A stretch of DNA of 64,000 nucleotides from Wyeomyia smithii (Eukaryota; Arthropoda; Insecta; Diptera; Culicidae), in NCBI RefSeq assembly GCF_029784165.1, contig NC_073696.1, positions 54,002,881 to 54,066,880 on the forward strand. Reading direction: 5' to 3'. Shown here piece after piece: positions 31,794-44,290 of the stretch. Numbering within the stretch: the stretch's first letter is position 1; the number at the start of each line of letters is the position of its first letter. Under the pieces are notes generated by a model that saw nothing but the letters and a program-made list of their open reading frames with translations, made no database searches and was not told where the DNA came from. Both the position numbers and the translations under genes were made by a program.

Positions 31794-32570
31794 ATGACAG
31801 CCCCATCAGCAGGATGTAGGTATCGCGACCCTGGTAAGGTAGCATACCGAAACCTTTCTTCAACCACGAACAACGAATTTAGAAATACGGAACGGATCAA
31901 TCGGCAACGACCTAGGCTACGAACACGGAAAAAGATTAAGGCTAACGATTGGAAATTGGATACTTGGAACGTCCGATCTCTCAATGAACCGGCGTGGGCT
32001 GGCTTGCTTGCTCGAGAACTACAGCGGCAGAGAGTCGAAATCGCAGCGATTCAGGAGGTTCGGTGGCCAAATTCCGGAGAAAGGGAATTCCGTGCAGTAG
32101 ACCCTATTGCACGCACTTCTTTCAAGTACCACATCTACTACAGTGGCGGCAAAGCAGCGGAACGGGACGTCGGTTTCGTAGTGCTGGGAAATCAGAAAAC
32201 AAGAGTCATCCGGTGGAGGCCCGTAGATGACCGTATATGCGTGTTGAGGATTAAGGGCAAATTCTTCAACTACAGTTTAATCAACACCTACGCACCGACA
32301 AACGACAAATCCGATGAAGTCAAAGATGAGTTCTATGACAAGCTTGAGCGAATCTATGACGAGTGCCCAAGACACGACGTAAAAGTCGTCTTCGGAGACG
32401 CAAACGCACAGGTTGGGAGGGAGGAATTTTTCCGTCCGGTCATTGGAAGGCATAGCCTCCACTCGTCAACCAATGAAAACGGCCTGAGACTGATAAACTT
32501 TGCCGCGGCCAGAGAAATGGCCATATTTAGCTCCTATTTTCCACGTTTGAATATTCGGAAACACACCTAG
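31794..32570 (+). pseudogene. RTE endonuclease (exonuclease-endonuclease-phosphatase family), truncated by a stop
   Basis: 259 codons from ATG, with the apurinic-type endonuclease signature: WNVRSLNEPA (about 31960), AAIQEVRW (about 32045, catalytic Glu), INTYAPTNDKSD (about 32280), and VVFGDANAQVG (about 32388, catalytic Asp/Asn). In insect gene sets this domain is often mislabelled craniofacial development protein 2. TAG at 32568-32570 stands where related copies have Trp, and the final SQIDHVLID motif lies just after it in the same frame. Its role was to nick the target DNA for target-primed reverse transcription. Confidence 0.85.
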
Positions 32571-33135
32571 AGGCATCCAAATGGAGAAGCCTGCTCCCAG
32601 ATCGATCACGTACTGATTGACGGTCGGCACTTTTCGGACCAAACATTGACTCTGACCATTATCTCGTCGTTTGTAAGATCCGCGCACGGTTGTCGAGCGT
32701 GCTGAAATCTCGCACAGAGAGGACGACGCGTTTCAACATTCAGCGGTTGAAAGCTGATGGCGTGGCAGCAGAATACGCCAGAGAGCTGGATCAACGGATC
32801 GCAGAACAGCAGGAGAAAGGAGTGGAAGACATAAATGGACTGTGGAGCAGTATTCACGGCGCCATCGAAACGACTGCGAGAGAGGTGGTAGGTACGACGC
32901 GTGGAAGACAGCCTAATGGCTGGTTCGATTATGAGTGAGACGGTATCCCGGCCGAACTTCTAAAAGCGGGAAGCGAGCGGCTGTACTATGCGATCCACCA
33001 GATAATACTAAGGATCTGGGCGGATGAACAAATGCCGAACGACTGGTTGGAAGGCCTCATATGCCCTATCTATAAGAAGGGCCATCGATTGGATTGTGGC
33101 AACTATAGAGGCATAACGTTGCTCAACTCCATATC

Positions 33136-34161
33136 TTGTTCTTCAGATTGAGACCGTTAACGGAATCTTATGTTGGCGAATACCAGGCTGGTTTTCGACA
33201 GGGGCGTTCCACGACGGCTCAAATTTTCACCCTGCGACAGATCCTCGATAAGTTCCGGGAGTACAACTTACCGACCCGCCACCTGTTTGTAAACTTCAGG
33301 GCGGCATACGACTCAGAGAAAAGAAACGAGCTGTGGCAGATCATACAGGAACACGGTTTCCCTACGAAACTAATTAAGTTGAGTCCTATGACACTGGAGG
33401 GATCAAAATCGTGCATGCGGATAGCTGGCGAGACATCAGCCGCGTTCGTAACGTTGGATGGACTGAAGCAGGGAGTTGCGCTCTCCAACTTACTGTTTAA
33501 CATCGCTCTTGAGGGTGCAGTACGAAGAGCAAATGTGGAAAGAAACGGTACGATCATCACGAAATCTCACATGCTTCTTGGTTTTGCGGACGACATCGAT
33601 ATAATCGGTATCAACCGTAAGGCCGTGGAGGAGGCGTTCGGACCTTTTAAGAGAGAAGCAGCGAGATTGGGACTAGTCATTAACTCTGCCAAAATGAAGT
33701 ACATGGTAGCTGGCAGAGAGCGTGGGATTCCTTGTGGTGTTGGTGCTGAGGTGGAGATAGATGGGGAACGATTTGAAGTGGTTGACGAATTCGTTTATCT
33801 TGGTACGCTTGTAACATGTGACAACGATATGAGCCGTGAAATGAAACGACGAGTTGCAGCTGCGAACAGAGCTTTCTACGGACTGCGTAACCAGCTAAGG
33901 TCCCGTAGTTTGCAAACTCGCACAAAACTAGCGCTGTATAGGACGCCGATACTCCCAGTGGCCCTTTACGGACATGAAGCATGGACGCTGAAGGAAGCTG
34001 ATCAACGAGTGCCTGGATTTTTTAAGCGTAAAGTTCTGCGATCGATACTTGGCGGTAAACTAGAAGATGGAGTGTGGCGCAGACGCATGAACCACGAGTT
34101 GTACCAGGTATGCAAACATGCTGATATAGTGAAGGTAATACAGCGGGGCAGGCTTCAGTGA
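33136..34161 (+). pseudogene. RTE reverse transcriptase, N-terminally truncated
   Basis: About 340 residues. Motifs in order: ESYVGEYQAGFRQGRSTT, FVNFRAAYDS, GLKQGVALSNLLFNIALEG, LLGFADDIDIIG (active-site Asp-Asp about 33588), KRRVAAANRAFYGLR, and VALYGHEAWTLKEAD; then a tail running into the 3' end at 34415. Upstream motifs (IPAELLKAGSE, ICPIYKKGHR, NYRGITLLN) lie in another frame at 32941-33130, after a deletion of the linker. FVNFRAAYDS has Asn where many copies have Asp. Confidence 0.85.
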
Positions 34162-34430
34162 GCTGGACATGTAACCAGGTTGCCTGACGAGAGAGCCGCC
34201 AAAACTATCTTCAGTAGAGAACCAGGAAGAGGCCTTCGACTCCGTGGTAGGCCTCGCACGCGGTGGATGTGCGCGGTGGAAGAAGATGCACGATCTGCTG
34301 GTGTACGAGGAGACTGGAGAGCGGTTGCCCAAGACAGAAAAAGCTGGACATCTCTAATTCGTTCGGCCCTAGACCGGTTAATGGTCCATTAGCCAACAAA
34401 GTAAAGTAAAGTAGCACTCCCATTTAGAGG

Positions 34431-34886
34431 AACTGTTTAACTCTTTCTAAACCAGAATTTGCATTAGGCTCGTAGTGGCTAAGGAAGAAACATAACAATA
34501 AACTTTACCATTTGACGAAATTGTAAGAGGAATTACGTCGTGCTGAACCCTTCGTTTCCATCGCAGTCGTGGAGATGCAGAGGTGAACTCGGTCCCCGAG
34601 AACAACGACTGTAACATTTTCTTTCTTACAACATCCTTTCTTACCCTAACGATCGTAAGGACGTGGTCGGCGTCGTTATCGATCCATACAAAGTGGTGGC
34701 TACTGAATTGTTATGAACTGAGGATGGCATACAAATTCCTCTATCACGGAGGAGCGGTCATCAAGCTGAAGCTCAAGCTCAATATGGATGTGGACATGAA
34801 CATGAATATGGACGTGGAAATGGACGTAAACCCAAAAAAATGGATGGTTTTTTCTTCGGCTGTCTTAGCCTACTCAACAAAAAATT
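34431..34886. other. Noncoding spacer
   Basis: Nothing recognised. A Met/Asp/Asn repetitive peptide from an ORF near 34,780 reflects a simple (ATGGAC)-like repeat. Confidence 0.4.
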
Positions 34887-34888
34887 TA

Positions 34889-34970
34889 CACTGAAGTCTG
34901 TTTTACGCGGGTTTTCACGCAGTTTTTATACGCGGATTAAGGGATATACGCTTAGAAAAAGGCTTTAGTG
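34889..34970. mobile_element. Short TA-flanked MITE of the TACGCGG family
   Basis: Inverted ends CACTGAAGTCTGTTTT and, inward from the right, CACTAAAGCCTTTTTC, with TA on both sides (34887-34888 and 34971-34972). It is 82 bp. TACGCGG words inside link it to the element at 53011-53209 and to a looser one near 48.3-48.7 kb. Confidence 0.65.
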
Positions 34971-34972
34971 TA

Positions 34973-37900
34973 CAACAATCTAGTTAAATTACCCTATGAT
35001 TTGACTGTTTTTGTAGAATAATCGTAATTTTAGAAGCCATTTTTGGCGAATTGATACATCTGAATTGAGAAATCAGCTTTATTTTTAACTCTCGATTATA
35101 AAAACTTTTTGACTCCTTCGAGTCTAATTCATGGTAATTTTTACCTAGCTATTCTAGATATCACGAGAATTGTTTTGACATATTTTTTGACGTAAAATTA
35201 CGACTTACGGTAACATATTAAAAACAAATTGGAAAACCGAGAACATCGAGAGCGTCACGAAATTGTCTACCTTCAAAAGTTTAAAACCCAGCAAGTTTTC
35301 AACGGACTTCCTTCATTCTTGCAGCAACCGTTTGGAAAATTTAATATGCCTTCACTGAAACGCGGAAAACTTTGATTTTGTGAAGCTAACAATTATACAA
35401 ATGAAAAATGTAATGCCTTGTTGAACTCATATTTCGACCAAAAAAAGCTTAAAACAAGGCGAAAATATCAGTTAAGGCGGAGCTTCGCAGGCGAGATTAT
35501 GGAAAAAAAACAAAACATTTCATTACCGTTTTATATCCGCAATTTTTGGCAAATGGCAATATCAATTACTTTAAAGATGGTCTCGCCAAGATGCGTCTTT
35601 GGTTTTATCACCTAGTAAACCTGTTAATTTTCTGGTCATTGCAAATTGCCAAAGTTTCTGTTCCTTTTTGAGGATTTCGAGGCAAACTCTTAGCGAAGCA
35701 GGAGCTACGCTAACGACAGAATGAAAGAGGAAACGAAACATTCCTTTGCCGTTTTCAATAGCTGAGAAGAAAACTAGTGTGCAATATACGAGTGGCAATA
35801 AAATATAAACTATTTCACAATCAAATGATTTAAGGGCCCTAAGAAGCGCTATTGGTGTGCCACAATTGTAAACCCCGACGAATTTGTTCAATTACCCGTC
35901 ATTGTGGATTGCCATTTGCATATCACGTGGGATACTTCTAGTTTTGTTGGCAGCTTTTTCTACCATTTTCAGCACTTTGGCAAGCGGGTGCTCCAGCACC
36001 AACGCAGATTCCTTCGCGCTGCATACGATGCATTCGGCCCACCGGAAATTGAAGCCCGGCACGAAATGGACGGGATTTTACCTTTTTCTTCTTTGCCACG
36101 ATATTTCAAAATCCAAGATGGTCACACTAATGTTTCTGGATAACAATTCCAAATGGCCAAATATTATTCAATATGAATATTTCCGGAACCGGAATGGTGT
36201 CCAAAGGCCGGAGAACGACTTCAGAAGCCATTTTGGAATCCAAAATGGCGACCTACAGTTTCTGTTAAACAGATTTAAAGAGTTAAAAACCCTCGCATTT
36301 GGGTATTACTAGAACAAAAATGGTTACTTGTTTTCGAAAGAAAAGCCTGAAAAGACCTATACAGTCTAAAAAGGTGATTTCTGGTGTCTGTAAAACAGCC
36401 TGAAATGGCCAAATATCATCCAAAGTCGATATTCATTGAAACGAAGAGATGCCTAGAAATTCTAAATCAACTCCAAAAACCATCAAATAATGAAACAAGC
36501 AGTCTAAAAGTATTCCACATTGGCCTTGCAGTTGTGCAGACATTATACTGTAATTTTATTATTATGTTGAGCTCAACTCTACTGTCTTTACGAGTGCTTG
36601 GAAAACTTAGGAATAATTCGAATTAGGAATAATTCCTCGAATTTGAATTCTACTTTTACTCGTGTCGGTTTTATAATTTCCAGTAATGTTGGGTTAAACT
36701 TTAGTGTTCTATGAAGAAGCAATTCTCATCTGTCAAACTTTCAAAAAGCTATACTCAAAAAATGTTGAATTACTTTTTTTTGTAAGATTTGGACCACTGC
36801 GACCATTATTTTGATCCAACCCGCTTCCTTATTACTGGAAAGAGTTTAACCCCAAAATCCCCCTCCGCACACACGGTTCTGGTTCCAGTACTGTCACTAC
36901 CGGCCAATTAGGGCTGCACGTCGCTTCAAAACAGCTCAAATTGAGGATAAATGTATTCGATGCACTCTCAAGTGCATTCCCGCAGTCGCAGTGCGCAGCT
37001 AATAGTCGTTGATCAATCCCGGCTATTCAAAGTTTATTATTAATTTCTTCATTAAGCACTCATATGCGATGAGGGTACGGGCAATTTAGCGTTCGTTTCC
37101 CGCGATCATCGTCCGAGCAGGCATCGGCAGCAGTGCTACAAAATCAGTGAATTAAAATTTATCGCTTTATGGGAGAGGAGCTTTCATGACAGTCATCAAC
37201 CGGTTCGACACGCACGTTTTAGCGCTACGCGCCACACCGCGCCGGGAGGGAGCACGGGAAGCATTTATGATTATTGCATGAAATAATCTACGATGATAGA
37301 CTTTTGTTGTTGGCAAAGGTAGAAACGGAATTGATACCGCAGAAGTCCTACTTTATGCACGCAGATGTTGCAATAAATTTTGAGCTCGCATACCAGAAAT
37401 TTCGAAAATAATTAGCTGCCCCATAAACTACCGCTCTTTACGGGTGGTATTCTTTCCTAGCAGAGAAGACGTGGCCCAAAGAGCAGACGAATCTGTAGAC
37501 AAATTCTAACATTTCGCCTCCATAAACCCACGTCCTCCGGTCCAGTCCGGTTCTGGAAACGAACGAGGCAATCTGCTTGATGGAAATTCAGCACTTGGTA
37601 GATTTATTTCTTCATTTTCCCACCAATGGATGTGCATTTCCGATAGCTCTCGTACCACCCACCGAACCGGACCCAGTCACGGAAGCACACGAGAGACAGG
37701 ACGAAAAGATAATTGTTTTTATGAAAGCACTACTACTAATCACTCCACCATTCAAGTCAGGCTAATTTCCGCTTCTTGAAAATTCCTCACCCATCGAATC
37801 GGGCTTGCGTTGGAGCGAACCGTTCATTTTCCGGTCGCTCGGTCGGTGCATACGATTCGTTTGGCTCCCTTTCCGGGCTGTGTGGCATTTCATCCGAACC

Positions 37901-40245
37901 GTCTTGGAGGATAGTTTTTCAGCAGCGTACTTCGTTGCATAAATAAATTTTAAGACAACATCACCCATAATTCTTCCGGATAGTCACCCATCTGCAGCAG
38001 GGTCTTTCTGGTGGCTCATCGTCACCATCGGAATTCGGCAAACGAAAAAGATACCCCGAGCCGGATTGAATGGGAACGTGTGAATTTAATCGAATTACTT
38101 TTAGTCATTATTGTTTTACTGTCAGTTATTCTTGGAGAATGTATCAGCTACAAATTTAGCAAGCCTCATAACTGTAGTAACTTAGACTCAAACTCAAACA
38201 TTACCATCATTCACTTGTCCTGCGGAAGAATTCCATTCGCTTGCAGGGATGCTGCTGCTGTTGGTTTGCCTTCCTCCTTTTCCTAGGCCCTAAGGCTAGG
38301 ACCGACCGTCATCCCAGCGGACATTTTCTTAGTAATCACGTCGAAAGCGGCAACCCCGGAAGAGCGGTTTGAGTGAAAATTCTTATATACACAATATATT
38401 TGGATTTTCTGACATTTACTGCTATCGCGTAGCAAGTCGTCCTTCGTTCTTGCTCCATCCGTCCAGGGCGATTCGGAGAATTTATTGACACCGCTGAAAG
38501 AGCAGGAGCTGCTGGTTGCATTTTTTCTCCTGTCAGGATCGTCCATAAGCAATCGTCGTTTCGTTGTTGCCGGCAGAAAGTGCCAGAAGAAACGAGCGCA
38601 TCCTCTTTCTGCCCGGCAGGACTGATGCTTGGGCGAAAGAGTTCATTTCAGCCGACATCGGAGTAGTAGAGCGCATCATCAGCATTTTTTGGTTTACCGA
38701 CCAAACCATCCAAATGGTTGAAACGAGATGGATGGTCGCTGATGGGTGGTAGGTTTTATTTCTTCCCTCTCTCGTCGTCACCATTGGCCCCGTTCAGGGT
38801 TGCCGCAATACGGGCACTGCATCCTGGCTGAAGGAAAGAGAATTTATATTCATGCATTCACGACACTCCCTCTTGGCTGGGAGTGGAAAACGGAACTGCA
38901 GTCCGATTCGATTTTTGAGTTTTCTCGTTTAAGGAAACTGTCGCAACGGGAGCAATCCTGCGATAGCGGCGTAATAGTAAATCTTGAACTGCTAGCTTGG
39001 GAGATGCGACTGGTATGTATCGGATGAGAGTCATAAATTTGCCTTATGTCAGATTGTGGGTAGCGGAAAATGGAAGAGCTCTATTTGAAATGTTAATCCA
39101 GTTCAATCCAAGATTTGTGCAGATCGAGAGCAGTGAGCCGAACTGTCCCACCAGCGGCAAACTGCATCAACACGAAGGAAAAGTTGAAAATTTACGATGC
39201 AAACTTGTAAACACCTTCAAACCGTACCGTGCACCGCAAAACTTTCCCACTAAATTTTAATTTGCAGCCGAAATTTCGATTGTTTATTCCAGTCGATAAA
39301 TTTTCCCCCCTCACACTATTCCAGATAGCGTCTCAAGTAGAAACAAGCACGGGGCCACAATTGTCCTGCATAATTGCAGCAAAAGCCGCTGAAAACAGGG
39401 CAAACAAATAAAAAAAAGTGTTGGGTAATTTTACACTAAACAGCACCCGGCAAATATATGTTATGTTGTGATGGCATTAATTTTCCGCACCACGAAGAAC
39501 TGCTGGCCGAGGCCAAGTTCCACAGCTACGGCAGAACGACCGCGTTGAAGAGTAAGTTGGGCTCCAGTTCGAGCGTCGGACGTGCATCTTGATGCAGTTC
39601 GCATTTCATACGTCAAGACCGGCATCCCAGTGTGGTGTGGATGAATAAGGGTGCCGTTTTTATGCACATATTCTGTTTTTTTTTTTTTTTTTACTTTTTT
39701 CTTCCACTCATTCCGCACGGGTCCCACGTCTGAAATGATTCATGAGTGAGCGGTTCTAATGTTCGAATGAAATGGAGGCCAACAGGAGGCGAGAAATGTG
39801 GTGCGAAATATTTTAATTAGAAATTCCCCTGTGAACTTTGCGTTGGACTGTTAACGGCCAATGAAAATAGTGATGCCCGACTGACAGGGCTGAGGAAAGC
39901 TCTCCTTGATTGCTGGTTTCGAAGAACGTCTTCTGTTTTGATTTGCTGTATCTCAATAGTTATTTCTCACTCTACTAGCTTGTTCAAACATATGAGTTAT
40001 AACATAAAACTAATATGCCTATGAGTGGTGTACCTATATAATTGATTTGAACACTGAGTTCAACAGAACAGTAACCAACCAACAGTTTTTAAAATGTATT
40101 ACATTCACGAGTACGAAAGTGAAAGATTGATCCAGTCTACTTCTAGACGAATAAAAAACACTAAACTGGTTAGCAATATTAAATATTTAAACGTTGAGCA
40201 TGGTTTCATTCTCTGGCGCCTTTCTTCATCTTGATGACTTCCTCT
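34973..40245. other. Noncoding stretch with an interspersed repeat near 36.1-36.4 kb
   Basis: No gene found. At about 36,160-36,270 the words TTTCCGGAACC, CATTTTGGAATCCA and ATGGCGAC recur; the same words occur at 55.7-55.9 kb, so both belong to one dispersed repeat that I have seen in mosquito DNA. A poly-T run lies near 39675-39691. Confidence 0.45.
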
Positions 40246-41137
40246 TGACAATAACGGCTAGCTACTCTCTCAATAACGGGTGCAATAAGAAGTACACCAG
40301 ACAAGGCATTGGAAGCTTTACTCTTTATGCTTCCACTGCATACAATATACAATTAGAAGCAGAGAAGAGTGCTTTAAGGATCAAAAGACTTTTGAAACTC
40401 TTCGAAGGTGATCTAACAGGTCATCTAAATATTTCGAAAACTTTTCGCATCAACCCCCTAGTAACCAACAATGAAGACTGGATGGAGAAAAAATACAACT
40501 TTGAAAGACGATTTCGAATAGTTTTTCAAAGTGCGATATTTGGGAACGCGGGGGTCCCAAGCTCCGTCCGGGATCAATTATTTTTTACACAGATGGTTCA
40601 AAAATGAACGATCGAGTGGGAGCAGGAGTAACAGGGCCAGGTGTAGATCTATCAAATCCGATGGGTCGATGGCCAACCGTCTTCCAAGCTACTCTAGAAT
40701 GTTCTGTTATATGTCTACGCAGGAAATACAGGCACTCAAACATTTGCATCATGTCCGACAGTCAAGCAGCTTTAAATGCTCTGAAGTCTGCAACATGCAC
40801 ATCAAGACTTGTTTGGGAGTGTTTTCAATCACTTCAAACACTGGGTTGCAACAATCAAGTAAATTTATATTGGGTTCCTGGTCACTGTGGAATCGATGGA
40901 AACGAAAAAGCCGATGAACTTGCAAGACTTGGATCGTCTCATCAGTTCATAGGACCAGAACCTTTCTGTGGTTTATCCGCTTCTTCACTCAGATTGGAGC
41001 TGAAAGCATGGGAAATTTCTAAGTTGGAATCCAACTGGACAAACACTTCCATTGGTAGGCAGTCAAAGAGGTTTATCACACCGAACGGTTCTATGACTCG
41101 AAAAATACTGGAGCTTTTAAGGAAAGATCTAAGCACA

Positions 41138-42223
41138 CGCAAAACTATTCCTTATTACTTTAGAAGCAATAGCGCAAAATTACCTTTTGGGTAACAAACC
41201 TATTACTTAAAAGGCAATAAAATTCTTCCCCAGTCAAGTAACAACACATACTGTCATATATTTAGCACGTGTTACGGGAGAACGACTATCTAATAATGGT
41301 CGTTTCAACCACATGCAAATTTTTTTCTATCGCAAAATGCTCCCTTTCAAGTAAAAAAAAATCACACACCGTCGCATATGTTGCACATGTTAGGCCTCTG
41401 CCAGGCTGAATGCCAACGCGAGCGATCGGGCGAGATTCTTGCCGTCGGTAAATAAACAGCCGTAAGTAAAACTGTTCATTAACCTTCGGCAGAAATCTCG
41501 CCCCATCGATCGTTTCGGCGTTCAGCCTGGCAGAGGCCTTTCAAGTTTCTTCTATCTCCAATTCATCCGGTGTGCGTGTATTAGTTCGCTCGTTGTATGC
41601 ATACGGAGTAGCGAAAAAATATGACAAGAGCTGCCAAGCAGCATTTTCCCCGTCATAGAGTGAGCAAACGTTGATGATTTTAAAGACTTGAAATGCGCCT
41701 TAAAATGACATCACGATCTGTAAACTGCGTTAGAGAAAAACAAAAACATTCGCTTTCTTGCAAGCTACCTACAGCACATAATCGTTGGTTCATGGAAACT
41801 TATTTGGACCTGTTTGAAAATACAAAACTTGTGCCCATCCAGAACAATATTCGTAACTTCGGCAACTCTGGTCAGACAGTATTACATATTTCCATTTCAA
41901 GTAAACACTGGGGGACGAAACGAAAGTGTTTCTAATTAGACAATTGAGGTTGACGGTTTAGATTCTGATTATGAATGGATGAAAGGGACAAAAATAAACC
42001 AGATCTTTGCATCAATACAAATGTAGCGAGTGAAGTCTTGCTAACACATGCAGTGCGGTGCTTGGCTGTATGTTCTCCTGCAGAAACACATACAAGCGTG
42101 TGGCCGTCATAATTTTTGTTACTTTTTAGTTGTTACTAATTGTGTATAATGCGCAGTCATAAGACACAATTAGTAATAAAAAATTGCCCTAAAGTAATAA
42201 AATGTTCCCCGTTTGCGTTGGGT
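41138..42223. mobile_element. Non-coding DNA element inserted in LINE copy B
   Basis: Comparison with copy C (54.2 kb) defines the insertion. GCACA is present on both sides (41133-41137 and 42224-42228) and once in copy C. The ends share an inverted similarity including TTATTACTTTAG..GCAAT (left about 41152-41170; right in reverse complement about 42185-42205). No transposase is visible; it contains a hairpin MITE at 41393-41538. The superfamily is not assigned. Confidence 0.7.
41393..41538. mobile_element. Hairpin MITE nested inside the 41.1-42.2 kb element
   Basis: Long inverted arms of about 50 bases start GGCCTCTGCCAGGCTGAA on both ends and continue with few mismatches through GAGATT..TGCCG. 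The loop is about 45 bases. I see no clear target duplication. Confidence 0.75.
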
Positions 42224-42540
42224 GCACATATACTGGTCTAATAACAGGGCATTGCCGAGCCGTTATCACTTGAAAGTTATGAAAAAACTTCAAGATGATA
42301 CATGTCGGTTATGTGGCATGGAAAGAGAAGACTCGGAACACCTGTTATGCCGATGTCCGGCAAATATTAGTAAAATATATGTGTTCTTCGATAGGAGGCT
42401 ATTAGAACCCTCTAAAATCAGGAGAACAGTTCCCAGTACACTTTCAGTACAGTTATATGAACTAAATTTATTTGATAAATTTTCTGGGGTAACCAAGTGT
42501 CACATCTGTAAAAATTAATTTCTGTCATAATTTTGAGGAA

Positions 42541-42669
42541 AATGAACCGTGCAATACGTATTATATTGACTTTAGAGCAAAATTTACGTATTATTCGAGT
42601 GATTAAGAAAGGAGATCTCTTAAATGCTCAAATAGCCCTACAGTTTTGTGCTCATAGAACGTGGATCTA
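42541..42669 (+). pseudogene. Possible pogo/psq-type helix-turn-helix fragment
   Basis: A 42-codon frame from ATG reads LTLEQNLRIIRVIKKGDLLNAQIALQF, which resembles the N-terminal HTH of pogo/Tigger-like transposases. Only this piece is visible and it ends at a stop. It could be chance similarity. Confidence 0.35.
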
Positions 42670-42878
42670 AAAGTTATAAAATCTAGCAGTTACACAATTT
42701 CACATAAATAAGCATTAGACTTTCCTAACTACGCTAAAGAATGGGCAATACAAATCGTATTGATATTGCATGTATAAACCCGTGAAAAAGTTCGCTAATA
42801 TGCTACATATCTAAAACGTGATTAACCAAGCTGAAAGGTATAGAAATCAAACTACTTTGAACTTTGAAGCTGTGTGAA

Positions 42879-44290
42879 CATGTCTGATTTTGTGCCAAAT
42901 AATAAAACAGCGCATCGAGAGTTGAAAAAGTTTATGGAAATTCTATTCTAAGTTAAAAAACGTGTCGTGATTGGTTTCGTCGCTTCAATTTAGATGTTGA
43001 CGACAATGTTGTTAATCTCGCTCATAAACAGCATGCAACACCTAAAGTGAGGTTTTCACTGCTACCAAAATTACAAACTGGAGTCCATTAAACAAATGCT
43101 CCTCCTTTTTCGCTTTCTTCCTTGCTCACCAACTAGTGCTGATTCACACGAGTTTTCTCGAAAGAATGTAAACTCATTTTCGCTCCCGAAATCATTTTCG
43201 CATTTACCTACGCACAAGCACGAATATTTGAATTTTTGAAAATAAGAAATATTTCGGGTTGGGTATCGGACTACTTCGGCAACGGTTTCCTTCGGCTGGT
43301 TTTGCATAAGACTGCTGTAAAAAACTTACCAGAGCAGTTCAATATCGTACACATTTCAGCACGCGATACTTTTCAATTTTTTCTGCGTGCCGTTTCACGC
43401 TCCGGCAAATGCGTGAAGAATAAAGAGTATTTCGAATGCTTGTATGCAAAAAACATGAGAAGTGTTGCAAATATTTCGTTCTCAAGCAAAAAAGAGGAGG
43501 AAGGTTTTGCTTCTGACTCGTTTTACATCGGAGGTTGGCGACTGCCCGCGTAAAGGAAGGCCAAAGTTCATCGAGAACACCGAATCGGAGGAATTGCTTG
43601 ATGTGGATCCATGCCAAACGCAGGAACATCTTCCTTCTGTATTGAGAGTTACCCGCCCAGCGAGCGTTTGCATGCTTTGAAAATGATTTAAAAAACAAAA
43701 AGATGGATTCCTTATGATTTGAAGCCAAGAGACGTTGAGCGTCGTTTTTTTACCAGTGAACAACTTTTTAACAGTGAACAACTGCTCCAAAACGGAAGAG
43801 CTTTCTCCATCGCATCGTGACGGATGATGGAAAATAGATTCAATACTCAACTCAACTGCAACTCAAAGTAAAATAAAGTCATAGCGTCGTCAACCCGGCC
43901 GAATGAACACACTGCGAAGGTTATGTTGTGTATTTGGTGGGACCAATTCGGTTTAATTTATTATAAGATGTAACCGAACTAAACCGTCACTAGGGAATGC
44001 TATCGACTTATTGAGAGCAGCGGCACGAAGAAAAAAATCCTTTTACATGGCTAGGCTTACGATGCTAGGCCTCTTGAGATACAGTTTTGAAAATAAGAAA
44101 GTTAGTTTTCAAAAATTATCTTGAGTTACGCTAAAAAAATTGCCGAGAAACAATGTAAAAATTACAACAAAATCTTAAGCATGGATTGAGACAAACGAAA
44201 ACTACGCTTAAAAATAAGGCAAGAAATATAAAAGGGATTGAATCGTCCTAAGTTTTTAGACATTGAAGATTTTAAAATTATCCCAAAATT
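42879..44290 (+). pseudogene. Mariner-type transposase remnant
   Basis: 42879-43060 encodes, with one stop and one frameshift, KTCRDWFRRF and a following acidic stretch, the mariner DNA-binding region. After about 480 unrelated bases, 43559-43680 encodes RPKFIENTESEELLDVDPCQTQEHL and a VTRPA-like HTH segment. About 43,690-43,850 encodes IPYDLKPRDVERRFFTSEQL in one frame, and about 43,919-43,970 KVMLCIWWDQFG before the catalytic region decays. These are the order and spacing of mariner (DD34D) transposases. Many stops make it dead. The 43,075-43,550 insert is unidentified. Confidence 0.75.

Larger units (their letters stand above)
31518..34415 (+). mobile_element. RTE-type LINE between 15-bp target duplications, inactivated
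   Basis: The identical 15-bp direct repeats ACTCCCATTTAGAGG at 31503-31517 and 34416-34430 bracket the element. The 3' end is a short AAAGT repeat (about 34400-34412), as is usual for RTE elements. Inside are an endonuclease ORF (31794-32570), linker remnants and a reverse transcriptase ORF (33136-34161), all plus strand. A stop, a frameshift and an internal loss of linker/RT sequence near 32,935 break the polyprotein. The target repeats are still identical, so the insertion itself is not very old. Confidence 0.9.
40246..42520 (+). pseudogene. I/LOA-type LINE RNase H fragment (copy B), split by a DNA element
   Basis: From about 40,260 the frames show the RT end (GAIRS-like), NIQLEAEKSALRIKR, then RNase H: FFTDGSK (about 40587), GAGVTGPGVDL, SDSQAALNALKS (about 40760), YWVPGHCGIDGNEKADELARLG (about 40869-40932) and FIGPEPFCGLS. 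The frame stops at 41137, where a roughly 1.09-kb element sits, and resumes at 42229 with TGLITGHC and a Cys/His knuckle (CRLCGMEREDSEHLLCRCP). The uninterrupted copy at 54.2 kb shows the original junction. Frameshifts near 40.6 kb and elsewhere make it inactive. Confidence 0.82.
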
